Source of the DNA: Providencia huaxiensis
GTDB taxonomy: Bacteria; Pseudomonadota; Gammaproteobacteria; Enterobacterales; Enterobacteriaceae
Direction of reading: 5' to 3'
Assembly (NCBI RefSeq): GCF_002843235.3
Contig: NZ_CP031123.2
Coordinates: 1,550,001-1,614,000, forward strand
Length of the DNA stretch: 64,000 bases
The stretch's first letter is position 1, and each line of letters begins with the position of its first letter. This document shows, one piece after another, positions 53,515 to 63,730 of the stretch. Both the position numbers and the translations under genes were made by a program. The notes under the pieces are model-generated. The model saw only the letters and a program-made list of their open reading frames with translations, searched no databases and was not told the DNA's origin.

Positions 53515-54096
53515 ATGACTGATTATTTATTACTCTTTGTTGGAACAGTGTTGGTTAACAACTTCGTCCTCGTTAAATTCCTTGGCTTATGCCCTTTTAT
53601 GGGCGTCTCAAAAAAACTCGAACCGGCCATTGGTATGGGCTTAGCAACGACGTTTGTTATGACATTGGCGTCAATCAGTTCTTGGTTGATTGACACACTT
53701 ATCCTCATTCCTCTCGACCTCATCTATTTGCGGACGCTAAGCTTTATTTTAGCGATTGCTGTCGTTGTACAGTTCACTGAAATGGTGGTCAGGAAAACGA
53801 GCCCAACGCTCTACCGTTTACTCGGCATTTTTCTGCCTTTAATTACCACCAACTGTGCAGTTCTTGGTGTTGCCTTATTAAATATTAATATGTCTCATAC
53901 TTTTATGCAGTCTGCCGTATACGGTTTTGGCGCTGCTGTGGGTTTCTCATTAGTGATGGTTTTATTTGCCGCTATTCGCGAACGTTTAGCTGTTGCCAAT
54001 GTTCCAGCCCCTTTTAAGGGCTCGTCAATTGGCTTGATTACCGCTGGCTTGATGTCTCTCGCGTTTATGGGCTTTAGTGGTTTGGTGAAATTCTAA
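53515..54096 (+). CDS. rsxA: Electron transport complex subunit RsxA
   Basis: RsxA is one of two paralogous six-helix subunits (with RsxE) of the Rsx/Rnf complex, which drives electrons to the SoxR sensor or uses ion gradients for reduction. The 193-residue protein shows the [20 protein letters not shown] first-helix signature and [13 protein letters not shown], both with the conserved Cys that face a membrane-embedded iron-sulfur cluster. It overlaps rsxB by one base. Confidence 0.96.
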   Translation: MTDYLLLFVGTVLVNNFVLVKFLGLCPFMGVSKKLEPAIGMGLATTFVMTLASISSWLIDTLILIPLDLIYLRTLSFILAIAVVVQFTEMVVRKTSPTLYRLLGIFLPLITTNCAVLGVALLNINMSHTFMQSAVYGFGAAVGFSLVMVLFAAIRERLAVANVPAPFKGSSIGLITAGLMSLAFMGFSGLVKF

Positions 54097-54710
54097 TGAT
54101 GTCTGTATGGATTGCTATCGGTATATTAGCCGTTTTTGGCCTAGTATTTGGGCTGATGTTAGGGTATGCCTCATTACGCTTCAAAGTTGAAGCTGACCCG
54201 ATTGTCGAACAAGTTGAAGCAATATTACCTCAAAGCCAGTGCGGTCAATGCAGTTACCCTGGTTGCCGTCCTTACGCTGAAGCGGTTGCCAATAATGGGG
54301 AAATGATCAACAAATGCGCCCCAGGTGGCGAACAGGTCATGCTGAAAATCGCTGAATTGCTTAATGTCGACCCTCAACCGATTGATGGCGATGAGGCCGC
54401 GCAAAACCCCGTCCGTAAAGTTGCTATTATCGACGAAGAAAACTGCATTGGTTGTACTAAATGCATCCAAGCTTGCCCTGTTGATGCCATTGTGGGTGCA
54501 ACCCGCGCCATGCACACTGTGATTGAAGACTTGTGCACCGGCTGTGACTTATGCGTCGCCCCTTGCCCTACAGACTGTATTGAACTTGTTCCTGTGAAAA
54601 CGACTACAGCCAATTGGAAATGGGATTTAAACACCATCCCTGTAAAAAATATTAGTGTTGAACCCAATGAACAGCTTGTCTCTAAAGTAAGAGGTGAAAC
54701 TCATGCTTAA
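54096..54710 (+). CDS. rsxB: Electron transport complex subunit RsxB
   Basis: The 204-residue ferredoxin-like subunit has one N-terminal membrane helix. A Cys-rich cluster motif follows ([17 protein letters not shown]), and then two 4Fe-4S motifs, [14 protein letters not shown] and [14 protein letters not shown]. It relays electrons within the Rsx complex. Two ATG codons overlap the rsxA stop (54096 and 54099). Confidence 0.97.
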   Translation: MMSVWIAIGILAVFGLVFGLMLGYASLRFKVEADPIVEQVEAILPQSQCGQCSYPGCRPYAEAVANNGEMINKCAPGGEQVMLKIAELLNVDPQPIDGDEAAQNPVRKVAIIDEENCIGCTKCIQACPVDAIVGATRAMHTVIEDLCTGCDLCVAPCPTDCIELVPVKTTTANWKWDLNTIPVKNISVEPNEQLVSKVRGETHA

Positions 54711-57276
54711 GCTCTTTAATTGGTTAAAAAAAGATAATATCTGGGATTTCAAAGGTGGGATCCATCCGCCTGAAATGAAGCTACAATCTAGCCAGACACC
54801 GATGCGTATTGCATCAGTGCCCGATGAGTTGTTTATTCCATTACAACAACATTTGGGCCCTGAGGGAGAACTAATTGTTCAGGTTGGTGACTCAGTATTA
54901 AAAGGCCAGCCATTAACTAAAGGGCTTGGGCGTACTGTACCTGTTCATGCATCAACTTCAGGGGTGATCACTGCAATTGAACCTATGGTAACGGCACACC
55001 CTTCTGGTTTAAAAGAATTGTGTGTGCGTATTGCAGCCGATGGCCATGATACATGGTGTACTTTGTCCCCAGAGCCTAATTACGTTCAACTAACCCGTGC
55101 TGAATTACTGCAAAAAATTGAACAAGCTGGGATAGCCGGCCTCGGTGGTGCAGGTTTCCCAACCGCATCAAAATTGGCCGGAGGTCAAGATGCGATTAAA
55201 ACATTAATCATTAATGCAGCTGAATGTGAGCCTTATATCACAGCTGATGATAGGTTAATGCAAGAACATGCACAGGAAGTCATTGAAGGCTGTCGTGTTT
55301 TACAGCATTTATTGAACCCTGACCAAATATTAATTGGTATTGAAGACAATAAACCTGAGGCTATTCAGGCACTCAAAGATGCGATCACGCCACAAGATAA
55401 ACAGGTATTCATTAGGGTTATACCAACTAAATATCCATCTGGTGGTGCTAAACAACTGACAAAAATTTTGACAGGAAAAGAAGTGCCGTCTGGTGCGCGT
55501 TCTTCACAAATTGGTGTGTTGATGCAAAATGTCGGTACTGTGGTCGCCATTAAACGCGCGGTTGTTGATGGCCAGCCATTGATTGAACGAGTGGTAACTG
55601 TCACCGGAGAAGCAATCAGTAAACCGGGTAATTTTTGGACTCGTTTAGGGACTCCAGTTAAACATCTATTACAGCAATCCGGTTTTAACCCAGAGCCAGA
55701 ACAAATGGTGATTATGGGGGGGCCTTTAATGGGCTTTACCCTACCCGACCTGAATGTCCCTGTCGTAAAAATTTGCAACTGCTTACTGGTCCCCACAATG
55801 GAAGAAATGGGACCTAAAGCACTAGAAGAAGCGTGTATTCGTTGTGGGTTATGTGTCGATGCCTGCCCAGCCGCGTTACTTCCTCAGCAACTTTATTGGT
55901 TCAGTAAAGGGGATGAACACGAAAAAGCGCAAAAACATAATTTATTTGACTGCATAGAGTGCGGTGCATGTGCTTATGTATGCCCAAGTAATATTCCGTT
56001 AGTGCAATATTATCGCCAAGAAAAAGCGGAAATTCGTGAAATTGCTCAAGAAGAGCGCCGAGCTGCTGAAGCTAAATTACGTTTTGAAGCAAAACAGTTG
56101 CGTATGGAACGTGATAAACAAGCACGAGAAGAACGCCATAAAAAAGCCGCGGTACAAGTTGATAGCGCGGATAAAGATGCAGTTAATGCAGCCTTGGCTC
56201 GAGTTAAAACCAAACAAGCAGCGACCGCGGAGCCCATTAAGATTATTTCGGGTGAACTGCCAGACAATAGTGCTGTGATTGCTGCTCGCGAAGCCCGTAA
56301 AGCTCAAGCCCGTGCAAAACAAGCTGAAAAACTGGCTAATGCACAAACAGAGCCCGTTGACACAGCGGCCACGGATGATCCTCGTAAAGATGCTGTCGCA
56401 GCCGCCATTGCCCGTGCGAAAGCTAAAAAAGCGGCGCAAGCGGAACCTGTAACTGAGCCAGTTGCTGAAGCAGTCACTGACGCAGACGTTGACCCGCGCA
56501 AAGCCGCTGTCGCAGCTGCCATTGCACGTGCGAAAGCCAAAAAAGCGGCGCAAGCGCAACCTGCAATTGATCCAGTCGCCGAAGCAGTCACTGACGCAGA
56601 CGTTGACCCGCGCAAAGCCGCTGTCGCAGCTGCCATTGCACGTGCGAAAGCCAAAAAAGCGGCGCAAGTAGAACCTGTAACTGAGCCGGTTGCCGAAGCA
56701 GTCACTGATGCAGACGTGGACCCGCGCAAAGCCGCTGTCGCAGCCGCCATTGCCCGTGCGAAAGCTAAAAAAGCAGCTCAAGCGCAACCTGCAACTGAAC
56801 CAGTTGCCGAAGCAGTCACTGATGCAGACGTTGACCCGCGCAAAGCCGCTGTCGCAGCCGCCATTGCCCGTGCGAAAGCCAAAAAAGCGGCACAAGCGCA
56901 ACCTGCAACTGAGCCGGTTGCCGAAGCAGTCACTGATGCAGACGTTGACCCGCGAAAAGCCGCTGTCGCAGCCGCCATTGCCCGTGCGAAAGCCAAAAAA
57001 GCAGCTCAAGTGCAACCTGCAACTGAGCCAGTTGCTGATATAGTAACTGACGCTGAAGTTGACCCACGCAAAGCCGCTGTCGCAGCCGCCATTGCCCGTG
57101 AGAAAGCCAAAAAAGCGGCGCAAGCGGAACAACTTGCACAAGAAGAGCTCACCCCAGCAGCTGAACAACCCATTGAAGAGGAAACCGACCCTCGGAAAAT
57201 TGCCGTTGCCGCAGCAATAGCGCGGGTAAAAGCCAAACAAGCACAAAAACAACATGAACAAACGACTACAGAGTAA
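54703..57276 (+). CDS. rsxC: Electron transport complex subunit RsxC, extended repeat tail
   Basis: From ATG 54703, with GAGGTG upstream inside rsxB, the protein has 857 residues against about 740 in E. coli. It has an RnfC N-terminal domain with the NADH/FMN-binding GLGGAGFPT motif and a soluble ligand-binding beta-grasp region. Two 4Fe-4S motifs follow ([26 protein letters not shown]), then a Lys/Ala/Glu-rich helix. Last comes a repetitive tail with eight [17 protein letters not shown] units. It is the NADH-oxidising entry point of the complex. The extra length is due to the tail. Confidence 0.96.
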   Translation: MLKLFNWLKKDNIWDFKGGIHPPEMKLQSSQTPMRIASVPDELFIPLQQHLGPEGELIVQVGDSVLKGQPLTKGLGRTVPVHASTSGVITAIEPMVTAHPSGLKELCVRIAADGHDTWCTLSPEPNYVQLTRAELLQKIEQAGIAGLGGAGFPTASKLAGGQDAIKTLIINAAECEPYITADDRLMQEHAQEVIEGCRVLQHLLNPDQILIGIEDNKPEAIQALKDAITPQDKQVFIRVIPTKYPSGGAKQLTKILTGKEVPSGARSSQIGVLMQNVGTVVAIKRAVVDGQPLIERVVTVTGEAISKPGNFWTRLGTPVKHLLQQSGFNPEPEQMVIMGGPLMGFTLPDLNVPVVKICNCLLVPTMEEMGPKALEEACIRCGLCVDACPAALLPQQLYWFSKGDEHEKAQKHNLFDCIECGACAYVCPSNIPLVQYYRQEKAEIREIAQEERRAAEAKLRFEAKQLRMERDKQAREERHKKAAVQVDSADKDAVNAALARVKTKQAATAEPIKIISGELPDNSAVIAAREARKAQARAKQAEKLANAQTEPVDTAATDDPRKDAVAAAIARAKAKKAAQAEPVTEPVAEAVTDADVDPRKAAVAAAIARAKAKKAAQAQPAIDPVAEAVTDADVDPRKAAVAAAIARAKAKKAAQVEPVTEPVAEAVTDADVDPRKAAVAAAIARAKAKKAAQAQPATEPVAEAVTDADVDPRKAAVAAAIARAKAKKAAQAQPATEPVAEAVTDADVDPRKAAVAAAIARAKAKKAAQVQPATEPVADIVTDAEVDPRKAAVAAAIAREKAKKAAQAEQLAQEELTPAAEQPIEEETDPRKIAVAAAIARVKAKQAQKQHEQTTTE
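56377..57240 (+). repeat. Tandem 114-bp repeats in rsxC
   Basis: Units start at 56377, 56491, 56605, 56719, 56833, 56947 and 57061 (period 114 bp, 38 codons), with a last diverged unit at 57187. Several are almost identical at DNA level, so copy number could vary between strains by slippage or recombination while keeping the frame. Confidence 0.92.
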
Positions 57277-57287
57277 GTGATAACGAG

Positions 57288-58373
57288 ATGAAATTTAGGC
57301 CAATTGATGCGAAAAATCGCCGTTTAAAAATTGCTAGCGCGCCATTTACTCATAACAAACAAAGCACCAGTTTAGTCATGCTTTGGGTACTTTTAGCAGC
57401 AATACCCGGTATTGCTGCTCAAGTTTATTTCTTTGGCGTTGGCACCTTATACCAAATTATTTTAGCGATGCTAACAGCCGTTATCACAGAAGCGGTTTCT
57501 ATTCGTTTGCGCCAGCAACCTGTAGTTCCTGTACTAAAAGATAATTCAGCCATTGTGACCGCACTATTATTAGCTATCAGCCTACCTCCGCTCTCACCTT
57601 GGTGGATGATCGTATTAGGGACATTTTTTGCTATTACCATTGCTAAGCAATGTTATGGTGGATTAGGACAAAACCCTTTTAACCCCGCGATGGTGGGTTA
57701 TGTTGTTTTGCTAATATCATTCCCAGTTCATATGACAAACTGGCTACCCCCGCATGAATTACAGAGTATGTCGATTTCAGCACTTGATAGCCTATCAATC
57801 ATACTCAGTGGCCATACGCCAACAGGGATCACCCTCGAACAGCTACGAACGGGAATTGATGGCATGAGCCAAGCGACCCCGCTTGATAGTTTTAAAACAG
57901 GGCTACTGACTCACTCTATTTCTGAGGTTTTACAGCAACCTATTTTACAAGGTTCCTTAGCGGGTATTGGTTGGCAATGGGTGAATATTGGCTATTTAGT
58001 CGGTGGTTTGTTCTTATTACAGCGCCGAATTATTAGTTGGCATATTCCTGTATCATTCTTAGGTACATTAGCGGTCTTAACTATTGTTAGCTACTTAGTT
58101 GATGATAGCCAACATGCATCACCATGGGTTCATCTGTTGTCTGGCGCCACTATGCTAGGGGCGTTTTTTATTGCTACTGATCCTGTCACTGCATCGACGA
58201 CGCCTAAGGGGCGGATTATTTTTGGTGTGATTATCGGTTTCCTTGTTTGGGTGATCCGTGTATACGGTGGTTACCCTGACGCTGTCGCCTTTGCCGTGTT
58301 ACTCGCCAATATTACCGTCCCATTAATTGATTACTATACGCAGCCTCGTGCGTACGGTCATGGACATAAGTAA
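57288..58373 (+). CDS. rsxD: Electron transport complex subunit RsxD
   Basis: The 361-residue membrane subunit has about nine helices and carries a covalent FMN. The attachment Thr of the family motif S-x-T-x-x-T/S is near the [10 protein letters not shown] segment. [11 protein letters not shown] and [14 protein letters not shown] are other family blocks. It starts 11 bp after rsxC and abuts rsxG. Confidence 0.95.
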   Translation: MKFRPIDAKNRRLKIASAPFTHNKQSTSLVMLWVLLAAIPGIAAQVYFFGVGTLYQIILAMLTAVITEAVSIRLRQQPVVPVLKDNSAIVTALLLAISLPPLSPWWMIVLGTFFAITIAKQCYGGLGQNPFNPAMVGYVVLLISFPVHMTNWLPPHELQSMSISALDSLSIILSGHTPTGITLEQLRTGIDGMSQATPLDSFKTGLLTHSISEVLQQPILQGSLAGIGWQWVNIGYLVGGLFLLQRRIISWHIPVSFLGTLAVLTIVSYLVDDSQHASPWVHLLSGATMLGAFFIATDPVTASTTPKGRIIFGVIIGFLVWVIRVYGGYPDAVAFAVLLANITVPLIDYYTQPRAYGHGHK

Positions 58374-58383
58374 GGATAACCGT

Positions 58384-59013
58384 ATGTTGAACACGATGAG
58401 ACGCCATGGGGTAACGTTAGCCATCTTTGCAGCAGGAACCACTGCGCTTAGTGCTGCTGTATACACGTTAACGAAAGGGACTATTGCTGAGCAAGCAGCT
58501 ATTGTTCAGAAAAAACTACTCGACCAAGTAATACCAAGTGATTTATACGATAACGACCTCGCAAAAGAGTGTTATTTGGTCACTAATGAGGCCATACTGG
58601 GTAATAAACAACCTAGACGTTTGTATCTCGCCCGTAAAAATGGCGAACCTGTTGCTGCTGCATTAGAAACAACAGCACTAGACGGCTACTCTGGGGCTAT
58701 ACATCTATTAGTTGGAACCGATTTTCACGGTACCGTACTAGGTACTCGCGTAACAGAACATCATGAAACCCCTGGGCTTGGTGACAAGATTGAGACTCGA
58801 ATATCTGATTGGATCACCTATTTTAGTGGTAAAAAAATAACCTCTGACAATGACCCTAAATGGGCCGTTAAAAAAGATGGAGGTGAATTTGATCAGTTTA
58901 CTGGCGCAACAATTACACCCAGAGCAGTCGTCAACGCGACTAAGCGTACCGCTGTATTTATGCAACAAATTCCACAACAATTATCGAATTATCCACGCTG
59001 TGGGGACGAATAA
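58384..59013 (+). CDS. rsxG: Electron transport complex subunit RsxG
   Basis: From ATG 58384 (AAGGATAA upstream) the 209-residue protein has one N-terminal membrane helix and a periplasmic FMN domain. The flavin attachment motif is F-T-G-A-T with T176 as the phosphodiester-linked residue, and [14 protein letters not shown] is the other family signature. The open frame to 58327 lies inside rsxD and is not the start. The stop overlaps the rsxE start. Confidence 0.95.
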   Translation: MLNTMRRHGVTLAIFAAGTTALSAAVYTLTKGTIAEQAAIVQKKLLDQVIPSDLYDNDLAKECYLVTNEAILGNKQPRRLYLARKNGEPVAAALETTALDGYSGAIHLLVGTDFHGTVLGTRVTEHHETPGLGDKIETRISDWITYFSGKKITSDNDPKWAVKKDGGEFDQFTGATITPRAVVNATKRTAVFMQQIPQQLSNYPRCGDE

Positions 59014-59729
59014 TGAGCGATTCATCTAAAGACTTATTAATGCAAGGTTTGTGGAAAAACAACTCTGCATTAGTCCAATTATTAGGGCTTTGCCCTCTTC
59101 TTGCTGTTTCATCGACAGCAACAAACGCATTAGGGCTAGGCTTAGCGACAACATTAGTCTTAGTTTGTACTAATGTTACCGTTTCTGCTTTACGCAGGTG
59201 GGTTCCTTCGGAAATTCGAATCCCTATTTATGTGATGATTATTGCGTCTGTTGTCAGCGCAGTACAAATGTTAATCAATGCATATGCTTTTGGTTTATAT
59301 GAATCTCTTGGGATCTTTATTCCGCTAATCGTCACCAACTGTATTGTTATTGGACGCGCAGAAGCCTACGCTTCTCGTAATCCTGTTGGGCTATCAGCCC
59401 TTGATGGGTTTGCCATGGGCTTAGGTGCAACGGCGACCTTGCTTGTTTTAGGTTCAATTCGTGAGATTTTAGGAAATGGGACCTTATTTGATGGTGCTGA
59501 CTTACTTCTAGGGTCTTGGGCCACCTCTCTTCGTATTGAAGTGTTACACCTTGATTCGCCATTTTTACTCGCTATGCTACCACCTGGTGCCTTTATTGGC
59601 CTCGCGCTACTCTTAGCAGCGAAGTATTTAATTGATGAAAAAATGAAAAAAAGAGCCGCACGACAATCCGGTATCCAACCCGAACGTGAATATGAAAAAC
59701 AGCAAGGTTGCGGCAGCCATATTTCTTAA
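59013..59729 (+). CDS. rsxE: Electron transport complex subunit RsxE
   Basis: The 238-residue six-helix subunit is paralogous to RsxA and shares the N-terminal [12 protein letters not shown] motif and [14 protein letters not shown] with the membrane cluster Cys. The C-terminal tail is basic. It closes the Rsx gene set, 19 bp before nth, the same junction as in E. coli. Confidence 0.96.
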   Translation: MSDSSKDLLMQGLWKNNSALVQLLGLCPLLAVSSTATNALGLGLATTLVLVCTNVTVSALRRWVPSEIRIPIYVMIIASVVSAVQMLINAYAFGLYESLGIFIPLIVTNCIVIGRAEAYASRNPVGLSALDGFAMGLGATATLLVLGSIREILGNGTLFDGADLLLGSWATSLRIEVLHLDSPFLLAMLPPGAFIGLALLLAAKYLIDEKMKKRAARQSGIQPEREYEKQQGCGSHIS

Positions 59730-59748
59730 CAGTGATATTTTGTGAGCA

Positions 59749-60390
59749 ATGAATAAATCAAAACGCATTGAAATTCTAACTCGTCTACGGGATAACAACC
59801 CACACCCGACAACGGAGTTAGAGTTTAACTCCCCCTTTGAGCTGTTAATCGCCGTTTTATTATCAGCTCAAGCCACTGATGTGAGCGTCAATAAAGCGAC
59901 AGCAAAGCTCTACCCAGTTGCTAATACGCCTGAAACTATTATGGCGCTCGGTGTAGATGGGATAAAAGAGTACATTAAAACCATTGGCTTATTTAATACC
60001 AAGGCTGAAAGTGTCTATAAAACCTGCCAAATTTTGATTGAAAAACACAACAGCCAAGTTCCTGAAAACCGAGAGGCCTTAGAGGCTTTACCGGGTGTCG
60101 GTCGCAAGACGGCAAATGTGGTTCTTAATACCGCATTTGGCTGGCCGACTATCGCGGTTGACACGCATATTTTCCGTGTCTGTAACCGCACTAACTTTGC
60201 CCCTGGTAAGAATGTCGTTGAAGTTGAAGAAAAACTCCTTAAAGTTGTACCAGCAGAGTTTAAAGTCGATTGTCACCATTGGTTTATTTTGCATGGACGT
60301 TATACTTGTATTGCCCGTAAACCTCGCTGTGGCTCTTGTATTATCGAAGATTTATGCGAATTTAAAGAAAAAATTTATCCAGAAGATTAA
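59749..60390 (+). CDS. nth: Endonuclease III
   Basis: This DNA glycosylase/AP lyase removes oxidised pyrimidines in base excision repair. The 213-residue protein has the helix-hairpin-helix with catalytic K120 (LPGVGRKTA), D138 (VDTHIFRV), and the 4Fe-4S loop C187, C194, C197, C203. All fall at the E. coli positions. It follows rsxE by 19 bp and may be co-transcribed. Confidence 0.98.
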   Translation: MNKSKRIEILTRLRDNNPHPTTELEFNSPFELLIAVLLSAQATDVSVNKATAKLYPVANTPETIMALGVDGIKEYIKTIGLFNTKAESVYKTCQILIEKHNSQVPENREALEALPGVGRKTANVVLNTAFGWPTIAVDTHIFRVCNRTNFAPGKNVVEVEEKLLKVVPAEFKVDCHHWFILHGRYTCIARKPRCGSCIIEDLCEFKEKIYPED

Positions 60391-60528
60391 CCACGGTACT
60401 ATTTTTATAGGTTACAGATAATCGATATTTTTAATAAAGAATCTAGTCTGTAACGCATTTTTTCCTTGCTCTAAGACTTTGTCTTACGTAACAATAGAGC
60501 CAAACCCAACATCAATAAAACGGTAAGT

Positions 60529-62472
60529 ATGTTCCAAGACAACCCACTGCTCGCGCAACTAAAACAAACATTACATGCCCAGACTCCACGCGTCGAAGGG
60601 CTGGTGAAAAGCACTGAAAAAGGCTTTGGCTTTCTCGAAGTTGATGGCCAAAAAAGTTATTTTATTCCACCGCCTCAAATGAAAAAAGTCATGCACGGTG
60701 ACCGTGTTGTCGCTGCTGTTCATACAGATAAAGACCGTGAATTCGCAGAGCCAGAAGAACTGGTAGAACCTTTCTTAGACAGGTTTGTTGGGAAAATACA
60801 AAAAAAAGAAAATGATAACCGCTTATTTGTGATCCCTGACCATCCCTTACTTAAGGACATGATTTCTTGCCGCCCAGTCAATGGCATTACTCATGAATTT
60901 AAGCAAGATGATTGGGTGGTTGCACAAATGCGTCGCCACCCATTAAAAGGTGATAAAACTTTCTACGCTGAAATTACTGAGTTTATCACCGATGGTGACG
61001 ACCATTTTGCCCCATGGTGGGTAACGTTACGCCGTCACCAATTAGACCGTGATGAGCCTCAAATGGTTGATAGCGAACGAGATGACCAAGGCATTGAACG
61101 CGTTGATTTAACTCACTTACACTTTACGACGATTGACAGCGCTAGCACTGAAGATATGGATGACGCACTCTATGTCGAAAGAATCGATAACGGTGACTTA
61201 AAACTGTATATCGCTATTGCTGACCCAACAAGCTATATCCCAGAAGGAAGCGAGCTAGATAAACTGGCTTTAGCCCGTGGATATACCAACTATTTGCCTG
61301 GTTTTAATATTCCAATGTTACCGCGCAAATTGTCAGATGACCTATGCTCTTTGCGCCCAAATGAACGTCGCCCTGCTTTAGTCTGCATTGCACTCATCAA
61401 AGAAGATGGACGCATTGATGATAACATTGAATTTTTCAGTGCTTGGGTTGAATCAAAAACTAAATTAGTTTATGACGAAGTCTCTGATTGGCTTGAAAAT
61501 ACAGGTAGTTGGCAGCCAGAAAATGATATTGATAAGCAACAAATTTTACTGCTTAAAGAAATGGCTGACAGGCGTTTGCAATGGCGTGAAAACAATGCAC
61601 TCGTGTTCAAAGATCGCCCTGATTACCGCTTTGTATTAGATGATAGCGGAAATGTGGTTGATATCGTGACCGAACGTCGCCGCAGTTCTAATCGCATTGT
61701 TGAAGAAGCGATGATTACTTCTAACCTCTGTGCTGCAGCGGTACTAAAAGAAAAGCTAGGGTTTGGCGTATTTAATGTACATATGGGGTTTGAACCTCTG
61801 CAAATTGACCAAGTTGTTCAAACACTAAAAGACAATGGCATTGAAACAACGGCAGAATCGCTATTAACACTAGAAGGCTTCCGTCAACTACGTCGCCAAT
61901 TAGATGCTCAGCCAACTCAATTCCTTGATAGCCGTATTCGTCGCTACCAAACGTTTGCAGAAGTCAAAGCTGATCCTGGCCCGCATTTTGGTTTAGGGTT
62001 TGATGCTTATGCGACATGGACTTCACCAATCCGTAAATACACAGATATTGTCAATCACCGTTTAATCAAGTCGATTATTGCGGGTAAACCTTCCGCGGAT
62101 AAACCCTCCGAAGAGTTATCAATCAAATTAGCAGAACGCCGCCGTGCAAACCGTATGGCTGAACGCGATGTTGGTGATTGGCTCTACTCTCGTTACTTAA
62201 AACCTTTTGAAGGTACGGATACAAAATTCCCAGCTGAAATTATTGATATCACCCGTGGTGGAGTACGAGTCCGTTTAGTCGACAATGGAGCTGTCGCATT
62301 TGTTCCCGCCCCCTTCATTCATAGCGTTCGTGATGAAATCCAATGTAGCCAAGAAACAGGTAATGTTCTTGTGAAAGGTGAAATCGCTTATCAGCTTAAT
62401 GATATTATCAATGTCACCATTAATGAAGTTCGCATGGAAACACGTAATATCGTCGCTAGACCTGCCGAATAA
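60529..62472 (+). CDS. rnb: Exoribonuclease II
   Basis: RNase II degrades single-stranded RNA processively from the 3' end. The 647-residue protein has two N-terminal cold-shock domains, the RNB catalytic domain with D203, D209, D211 and D212 ([15 protein letters not shown]) as magnesium ligands, and a C-terminal S1 domain. Length is near E. coli (644). A strong terminator follows. In E. coli rnb is not next to nth, so this junction marks a rearrangement between the two terminus segments. Confidence 0.97.
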   Translation: MFQDNPLLAQLKQTLHAQTPRVEGLVKSTEKGFGFLEVDGQKSYFIPPPQMKKVMHGDRVVAAVHTDKDREFAEPEELVEPFLDRFVGKIQKKENDNRLFVIPDHPLLKDMISCRPVNGITHEFKQDDWVVAQMRRHPLKGDKTFYAEITEFITDGDDHFAPWWVTLRRHQLDRDEPQMVDSERDDQGIERVDLTHLHFTTIDSASTEDMDDALYVERIDNGDLKLYIAIADPTSYIPEGSELDKLALARGYTNYLPGFNIPMLPRKLSDDLCSLRPNERRPALVCIALIKEDGRIDDNIEFFSAWVESKTKLVYDEVSDWLENTGSWQPENDIDKQQILLLKEMADRRLQWRENNALVFKDRPDYRFVLDDSGNVVDIVTERRRSSNRIVEEAMITSNLCAAAVLKEKLGFGVFNVHMGFEPLQIDQVVQTLKDNGIETTAESLLTLEGFRQLRRQLDAQPTQFLDSRIRRYQTFAEVKADPGPHFGLGFDAYATWTSPIRKYTDIVNHRLIKSIIAGKPSADKPSEELSIKLAERRRANRMAERDVGDWLYSRYLKPFEGTDTKFPAEIIDITRGGVRVRLVDNGAVAFVPAPFIHSVRDEIQCSQETGNVLVKGEIAYQLNDIINVTINEVRMETRNIVARPAE

Positions 62473-62491
62473 TAACTTTTGTGCTACTCTT

Positions 62492-62528
62492 AAAAGACCA
62501 TAGTTTTTGATACCTATGGTCTTTTATT
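62492..62528 (+). terminator. Terminator after rnb
   Basis: AAAAGACCATAG (62492-62503) pairs with CTATGGTCTTTT (62514-62525), followed by ATT. Confidence 0.9.
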
Positions 62529-62674
62529 CCTCTGTCTGTTATTTTTCAACCTCAAATTCGGTTAAGCGTTAAACTGCAGGCGTTTTCCCATATTTTTTCC
62601 TGATTATTCTTATTCGTAAATTTACCTATCGTGATATTTTATTAACTGTTAAATCTGCACTAAGGGTCAATAAA

Positions 62675-62893
62675 ATGAACACAGTAAACAAACGTATTTT
62701 ATCATTTGTGGTGGTAGCCACTGTCGCTATCAGTGTCAGTGCCTGTTCAAATATGTCTAAGCGCGATAAAAACACAGCGATTGGTGCCGGTGTAGGTGCT
62801 GTTGGTGGCGCGGTACTGACTGGCGGGAGCTCTATAGGTACCGTTGGCGGTGCTGCTATTGGTGGAATAATTGGCCACCAAGTAGGCAAATAA
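62675..62893 (+). CDS. osmB: Osmotically inducible lipoprotein OsmB
   Basis: The 72-residue lipoprotein has a signal peptide with lipobox cysteine C24 (VSACSN) and a Gly-rich body (NTAIGAGVGAVGGAVL and GGAAIGGIIGHQVGK) that is almost the same as E. coli OsmB. It is a small outer-membrane glycine-zipper protein induced by high osmolarity and stationary phase. In E. coli it also neighbours yciH. Confidence 0.95.
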   Translation: MNTVNKRILSFVVVATVAISVSACSNMSKRDKNTAIGAGVGAVGGAVLTGGSSIGTVGGAAIGGIIGHQVGK

Positions 62894-62927
62894 ATCTCAT
62901 CATCTCCTATAGCCGCTCCCCTTAATC

Positions 62928-62963
62928 TAGAATAGCGTTCCTCATGAACGCTATTCTATTTTT
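62928..62963 (+). terminator. Terminator after osmB
   Basis: TAGAATAGCGTTC (62928-62940) is perfectly inverted at 62946-62958 with a 5-nt loop and followed by TTTTTC. Confidence 0.92.
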
Positions 62964-62998
62964 CATATCCGATAATCGATTAAACTATTGACGCCAAA

Positions 62999-63017
62999 AA
63001 GTGTACAAAGTACACTT
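62999..63017. promoter_or_regulatory. Operator of the HigBA-type module
   Basis: AAGTGTAC (62999-63006) and GTACACTT (63010-63017) form a perfect palindrome with a 3-bp centre, 28 bp before the toxin start. Toxin-antitoxin complexes usually bind such a site to control their own promoter. Confidence 0.75.
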
Positions 63018-63044
63018 ATGTTTAATACAAAGGGAGGGAACCCT

Positions 63045-63377
63045 GTGAGTCACGCAATTGAATTTATTGAAACCAGCTTTTTTACCAAACAAATCCAATC
63101 TATCGCCACACAAGAAGAACTTAGGATATTACAAAATGAACTTATCGCATGGCCAGATAAAGGCGATATCATCCAAGGAACAGGTGGGCTACGTAAAATT
63201 AGGATGGCAACAGGTAATAAAGGGAAAAGTGCAAGTGTACGCGTTATTTACTTCCTAGCTACAGCAGAAATTATTTATTTTATAATGGCTTACCCAAAAA
63301 ATGTCAAAGACACGCTAAGTGACTTAGAAAAAGCAGAATTAAAGAAACTAACGAAATTACTAAAAAATGAGGTGTAA
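63045..63377 (+). CDS. RelE/HigB-type toxin
   Basis: From GTG 63045, with GGGAGGG seven bases upstream, the protein has 110 residues. It matches HigB-2/RelE-like toxins paired with NadS-type antitoxins: FIETSFFTKQIQ, GTGGLRKIRMA (the conserved Gly-Leu-Arg-Lys strand), and VIYFLATAEIIYFIMAYPK. Members cut mRNA on the ribosome. It lies toxin-first, 1 bp before the antitoxin, the usual order for the HigBA group. Longer in-frame starts at 62988 (TTG) and 63018 would cover the operator and the ribosome-binding site. Confidence 0.87.
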   Translation: MSHAIEFIETSFFTKQIQSIATQEELRILQNELIAWPDKGDIIQGTGGLRKIRMATGNKGKSASVRVIYFLATAEIIYFIMAYPKNVKDTLSDLEKAELKKLTKLLKNEV

Positions 63378-63378
63378 A

Positions 63379-63663
63379 ATGAGTATATTCAACGAATTAA
63401 AAGCCTCTTTAGAAGAAGCTGTTGAAATAAAACAAGGTCATCAAAAAGCCGCTAATGTTACTCGTTACGAAATTACTGATGTCAAAGCTATTCGAGAACA
63501 ACTGAATGTTTCACAAAGCGAATTAGCCCATGCACTAGGCACTAGCATCGATACCATTAAAAGTTGGGAGCTTAAACGACGAAACCCAACAGGATTAGCG
63601 GCTAAAATACTCATCGCTATTAAGCGTAATCCGGCTTTGTTTGCTGAATTAGCAGAAATTTAA
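63379..63663 (+). CDS. HigA/NadS-type antitoxin
   Basis: The 94-residue protein has a helix-turn-helix of the XRE class (IREQLNVSQSELAHALGTS, then IDTIKSWELKRRNPTGLA) that should bind the palindrome at 62999-63017, and an N-terminal toxin-contacting helix. ATG 63379 follows GAGGTG and is 1 bp past the toxin stop. The in-frame ATG 63367 overlaps the toxin end and is less likely. Confidence 0.87.
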   Translation: MSIFNELKASLEEAVEIKQGHQKAANVTRYEITDVKAIREQLNVSQSELAHALGTSIDTIKSWELKRRNPTGLAAKILIAIKRNPALFAELAEI

Positions 63664-63682
63664 TCATTTCAATCTTTATCAA

Positions 63683-63709
63683 ATGAGTGGCTCTCTAATA
63701 GCCACTCAT
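63683..63709. terminator. Hairpin between convergent antitoxin and yciH
   Basis: ATGAGTGGCT (63683-63692) is inverted perfectly at 63700-63709 around a 7-nt loop. The T tract is missing on both strands, with only an A6 run to the right. Confidence 0.6.
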
Positions 63710-63730
63710 GATAAAAAACTCTCAAGTCAA

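Noticed and set aside
56377..57240. Regular repeats that might suggest a CRISPR array
   Set aside because: The units are contiguous, 114 bp long, in frame, and encode the known DPRK repeat of RsxC. There are no spacers and no cas genes.
56077..57261. A 394-codon open frame on the minus strand, with several others, opposite rsxC
   Set aside because: It is a by-product of the repetitive, GC-biased rsxC tail: the translation is a low-complexity Cys/Phe/Arg repeat with the same period, has no start signal, and lies antisense to a well-supported gene.
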